Assembly: GCA_017577615.1 (NCBI GenBank)
Contig: PKRE01000006.1
Span: forward strand, 1-64,000
Length of the DNA: 64,000 nucleotides
Reading direction: 5' to 3'
Source of the DNA: Gammaproteobacteria bacterium
GTDB taxonomy: Bacteria; Pseudomonadota; Gammaproteobacteria; Steroidobacterales; Steroidobacteraceae
Part shown: positions 61,983 to 64,000 of the stretch, in pieces
How the letters are laid out: each line of letters begins with the position of its first letter
Position numbering within the stretch: position 1 is the first letter of the stretch
Made by a program: the position numbers and the translations under genes
Notes under the pieces: model-generated
What the model saw: only the letters and a program-made list of their open reading frames with translations
Database searches by the model: none
Told to the model about the DNA's origin: nothing

Positions 61983-63236
61983 TCAGCCCACGGCTTCCTG
62001 GACGATCTCGAGCAGTCGCTTGAGCGTGCCGCGGTTGCCTTCGAGAATGGCTCGTGCTCGCGCGCACATCGCCACGCGAGCCTCGTCATCGAGCAATAGA
62101 CGAGTGACGGCTTCGCCGAGCGCCGTCGCATCGGCCACCTCAATCGCAGCGGCATTGTCGAGGAACAGTCGTGCGATATCCGGCGCATTGAAATTGTAGG
62201 GACCGACGATGATCGGGCATTCGACGGCGGCAGGCTCGAGCAGCGTATGGCCGCCGATCGGCACGAGGCTGCCGCCTACGAACGCGACATCGGCCGCCGC
62301 GTAGAACATGAGCAGCTCACCCAGGGTGTCGACGAGCACTACCTGCGTATCTGGCCCGACGGGCTCCTGGCGCGAACGGGTCGCGAAACGAACTCTCCGC
62401 TCACGCAGCGAGTCGGCAACTGCCGTGAAGCGTTGCGGATGCCTTGGCACGAGCACGAGCAACGCGTTCGGGAAGCGCTCGCAGACGATGCGATGCGCTG
62501 CGAGCGCAGCGCTTTCTTCGCCCTCGTGCGTGCTCGCCGCGATCCAGACCGGACGCTCAGCGAGCCATTCGGCGCGCCACGACCGTCCGGCATTCACGGT
62601 GTCCGGCGGCACCTCGATGTCGAACTTGAGATTGCCCACGACCTCCACGTGCACGGCACCGATCGCGCGGAATCGCTCTGCATCCGTCGGGGATTGCGCC
62701 GCCACACGCACGCGCTCGAGCGCGGCGCGGGTGACACTTCGCAAGAGTCCGTAGCGCCGCACCGATTTCTCTGACAGGCGGGCGCTCGCGAGCACGATGG
62801 GAATCGCTCGTCGGCCGCACTCGCGGTACAAGTTCGGCCAGATCTCCGTTTCCATGATGATGCCCATGAGCGGGTGCACACGATCGAGGAAACGACGTGC
62901 AGCCCCTGGCAAATCGTAAGGAAGATAGGCATGTGCGACAGAGTCACCGAACAGCGCCGCGACGCGCCCGGCACCCGTGGACGTGCCGGTCGTGACAAGA
63001 ATAGGCCGCTCGGGATAACGGCGCTGCAAGGCGCGCACGAGCACTGCGCTCGCCTGCACCTCTCCCACCGATACTGCATGCACCCAGATCGGCGCCTGCT
63101 CGAACCGTGCCCGAGTGAATCCGAAACGCTCTTGCCACCGCTCGTGCACCCCGTGCCCGCGACGTGAGCGCCACATCGTCGCCAACAAGGCGACGGGAGC
63201 CAGCAGATAGACGAGAACGGTGTAGAGAAGCCGCAT
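61983..63236 (-). CDS. waaA: 3-deoxy-D-manno-octulosonic acid transferase
   Basis: Adds KDO from CMP-KDO to lipid IVA at the inner membrane. An N-terminal anchor (about 1-20), then GT30 features: WVHAVSVGEVQAS with the catalytic Glu, LVTTGTSTGAGRV, MGIIMETEIWPNLYRECG, ASTHEGEE and GGSLVPIGGHTLLEPAA. 417 residues. KDO for this enzyme comes from the kdsD-kdsC genes 39 kb away. Divergent from the lpxL-like gene with 91 bases between starts. Confidence 0.96.
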   Translation of the reverse strand: MRLLYTVLVYLLAPVALLATMWRSRRGHGVHERWQERFGFTRARFEQAPIWVHAVSVGEVQASAVLVRALQRRYPERPILVTTGTSTGAGRVAALFGDSVAHAYLPYDLPGAARRFLDRVHPLMGIIMETEIWPNLYRECGRRAIPIVLASARLSEKSVRRYGLLRSVTRAALERVRVAAQSPTDAERFRAIGAVHVEVVGNLKFDIEVPPDTVNAGRSWRAEWLAERPVWIAASTHEGEESAALAAHRIVCERFPNALLVLVPRHPQRFTAVADSLRERRVRFATRSRQEPVGPDTQVVLVDTLGELLMFYAAADVAFVGGSLVPIGGHTLLEPAAVECPIIVGPYNFNAPDIARLFLDNAAAIEVADATALGEAVTRLLLDDEARVAMCARARAILEGNRGTLKRLLEIVQEAVG

Positions 63237-63327
63237 GGATGAGGAAACGTTAGTATTTGGCTTTTCGACTTGCGACGTACCGGCATGGTACTCGACGGCA
63301 CGAGCGCAATCTTAGAGTTCGAGCAGC

Positions 63328-64000
63328 ATGTCTGGCCTTTCCTCAGCGTCGACCAGCAATCGTACGCGCCCTCCCGTGCGAGTAGCGCTGTATCGCTTCT
63401 TGGGGCCTCGCTATTGGGGCCTGTGGATTGCGCTTGGTTTCGTCCGAATCATCAACCTGCTGCCGTTCAGAGCGCAGATGGCGGTCGGGCGTGCGCTCGG
63501 CAGGCTCGCACATGCGTTCAGCCGGCGCGATCGTCACATCGCGCGCGTCAACGTGAGGCTGTGCTTGCCCGAGCTGTCCGAGCGTCAGCAAGCCGAGCTG
63601 GTGCGGGCCCACTTCGAGGCGCTTGGCTGCGCCATCTTCGAAACCGGCCTCGTCTGGTGGGCAACTGACAAACGCTTGCGTCGGCTCATCCAGTTCGAGG
63701 GCGTCGAGCACCTGCATCGTGCGCTCGAGCTAGGCCGGGGGGCGTTGCTGCTGACTGCGCACTTCACGACGCTCGAGATGGGTGCACGCGCGCTCACATT
63801 GCTGGGGCCGACCAGCATCACCTATCTCACCCCGAGCAATCCGCTCATCGCGGAGCTCTCGCGACGAGGGCGTGCGCGGCACACGGTCCAGGCGATTCCG
63901 AGCGATCAAGTGCGCGACCTGCTGCAAAACTTGAAGAACAACGTGCCGGTCTGGTACGCGCCGGACCAGCGCTTCACACAAAAGAGCAGTGCCATCGTGC
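63328..64000 (+). CDS. lpxL: Lipid A biosynthesis acyltransferase (LpxL/HtrB family), 5' part
   Basis: Predicted late acyltransferase that adds a secondary acyl chain to KDO-lipid A. The gene opens at ATG 63328 and runs off the right edge after 224 codons without a stop. The catalytic HX4E motif is in TAHFTTLEMG, and the family block VWYAPDQRFTQKSSAIV follows near the end. The N-terminal hydrophobic region (YWGLWIALGFVRIINLLPF) should anchor it to the inner membrane. Next to waaA, which makes its substrate. LpxL versus LpxM/LpxP cannot be separated from this part. Confidence 0.92.
   Translation, partial: MSGLSSASTSNRTRPPVRVALYRFLGPRYWGLWIALGFVRIINLLPFRAQMAVGRALGRLAHAFSRRDRHIARVNVRLCLPELSERQQAELVRAHFEALGCAIFETGLVWWATDKRLRRLIQFEGVEHLHRALELGRGALLLTAHFTTLEMGARALTLLGPTSITYLTPSNPLIAELSRRGRARHTVQAIPSDQVRDLLQNLKNNVPVWYAPDQRFTQKSSAIV

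Overview
The window is a GC-rich (roughly 60 percent by eye), densely coded bacterial chromosome segment with gammaproteobacterial gene content and order: a 16S rRNA gene at the left edge, then tyrS, an OapA/MepM-type peptidase, erpA and a bactofilin; petABC-sspAB; murA-ibaG; kdsD-kdsC-lptCAB-rpoN-hpf-rapZ; and tolC-waaA-lpxL. From memory these blocks resemble Pseudomonas and Xanthomonas neighbourhoods but with pieces removed. A PPi-dependent phosphofructokinase beside a K+-insensitive H+-pyrophosphatase, and a Lys/Ala-rich adenylate kinase tail, point away from Pseudomonas toward a deeper gammaproteobacterial lineage such as the Xanthomonadales/Nevskiales/Steroidobacterales side. The partial 16S would settle this. 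Almost everything is core housekeeping. I see no prophage, insertion sequence, CRISPR array, tRNA or antibiotic gene cluster.

Layout. 1-1342: 5' two thirds of a 16S rRNA gene (minus) with two tandem sigma-70 promoters and a boxB/boxA antitermination leader. 1458-6077: tyrS, a divergent M23 peptidase, and an erpA-bactofilin-coiled-coil operon. 6242-8411: hemJ, rppH and an unaccompanied FecCD permease. 8434-12198: a Fur-boxed ferric-iron ABC operon (fbpABC). 12311-17011: diguanylate cyclase, tyrA, a His-rich exported protein, pdxH, sspB, sspA. 17074-22694: cytochrome bc1 operon, DegS-type protease, murA, ibaG. 22791-31290: KDO synthesis, LPS transport, sigma-54, hibernation factor, a broken lipoprotein gene, rapZ and mgtE. 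31261-39469: patatin, exported peroxiredoxin, and pyk, pgk, gap, tkt. 39899-46601: CpdA-like phosphodiesterase, TraB/GumN protein, rubredoxin, hemL, Wzi-type barrel and a glycosyltransferase. 47108-52460: CPBP protease, LON-N protein, mpl, rnd, adk. 52818-58732: pfp, hppA and a GGDEF/EAL protein. 59243-64000: PCMT-like methyltransferase, rhodanese, tolC, waaA and a truncated lpxL.

How the genes work together. kdsD-kdsC make KDO, waaA attaches it to lipid A, the lpxL product acylates it, and lptCAB export the finished LPS. murA and mpl serve peptidoglycan synthesis and recycling. Pfp and HppA form a pyrophosphate-based energy module next to adenylate kinase, and the tkt-gap-pgk-pyk cluster supplies lower glycolysis and the pentose phosphate link. 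The Fur box, fbpABC, bc1 complex, erpA and two heme genes make iron and respiration a second theme.

Main oddities: (1) adenylate kinase ends in a histone-H1-like basic tail of about 140 residues; (2) GG-initial heptamer arrays recur in at least seven intergenic places, mostly just downstream of stop codons; (3) a lipoprotein gene between hpf and rapZ carries an in-frame amber codon right after its lipobox plus a frameshift; (4) PTS-Ntr genes normally next to rapZ/rpoN are missing, as are the mla genes usually beside ibaG/murA; (5) a FecCD permease stands without its ATPase or binding protein.
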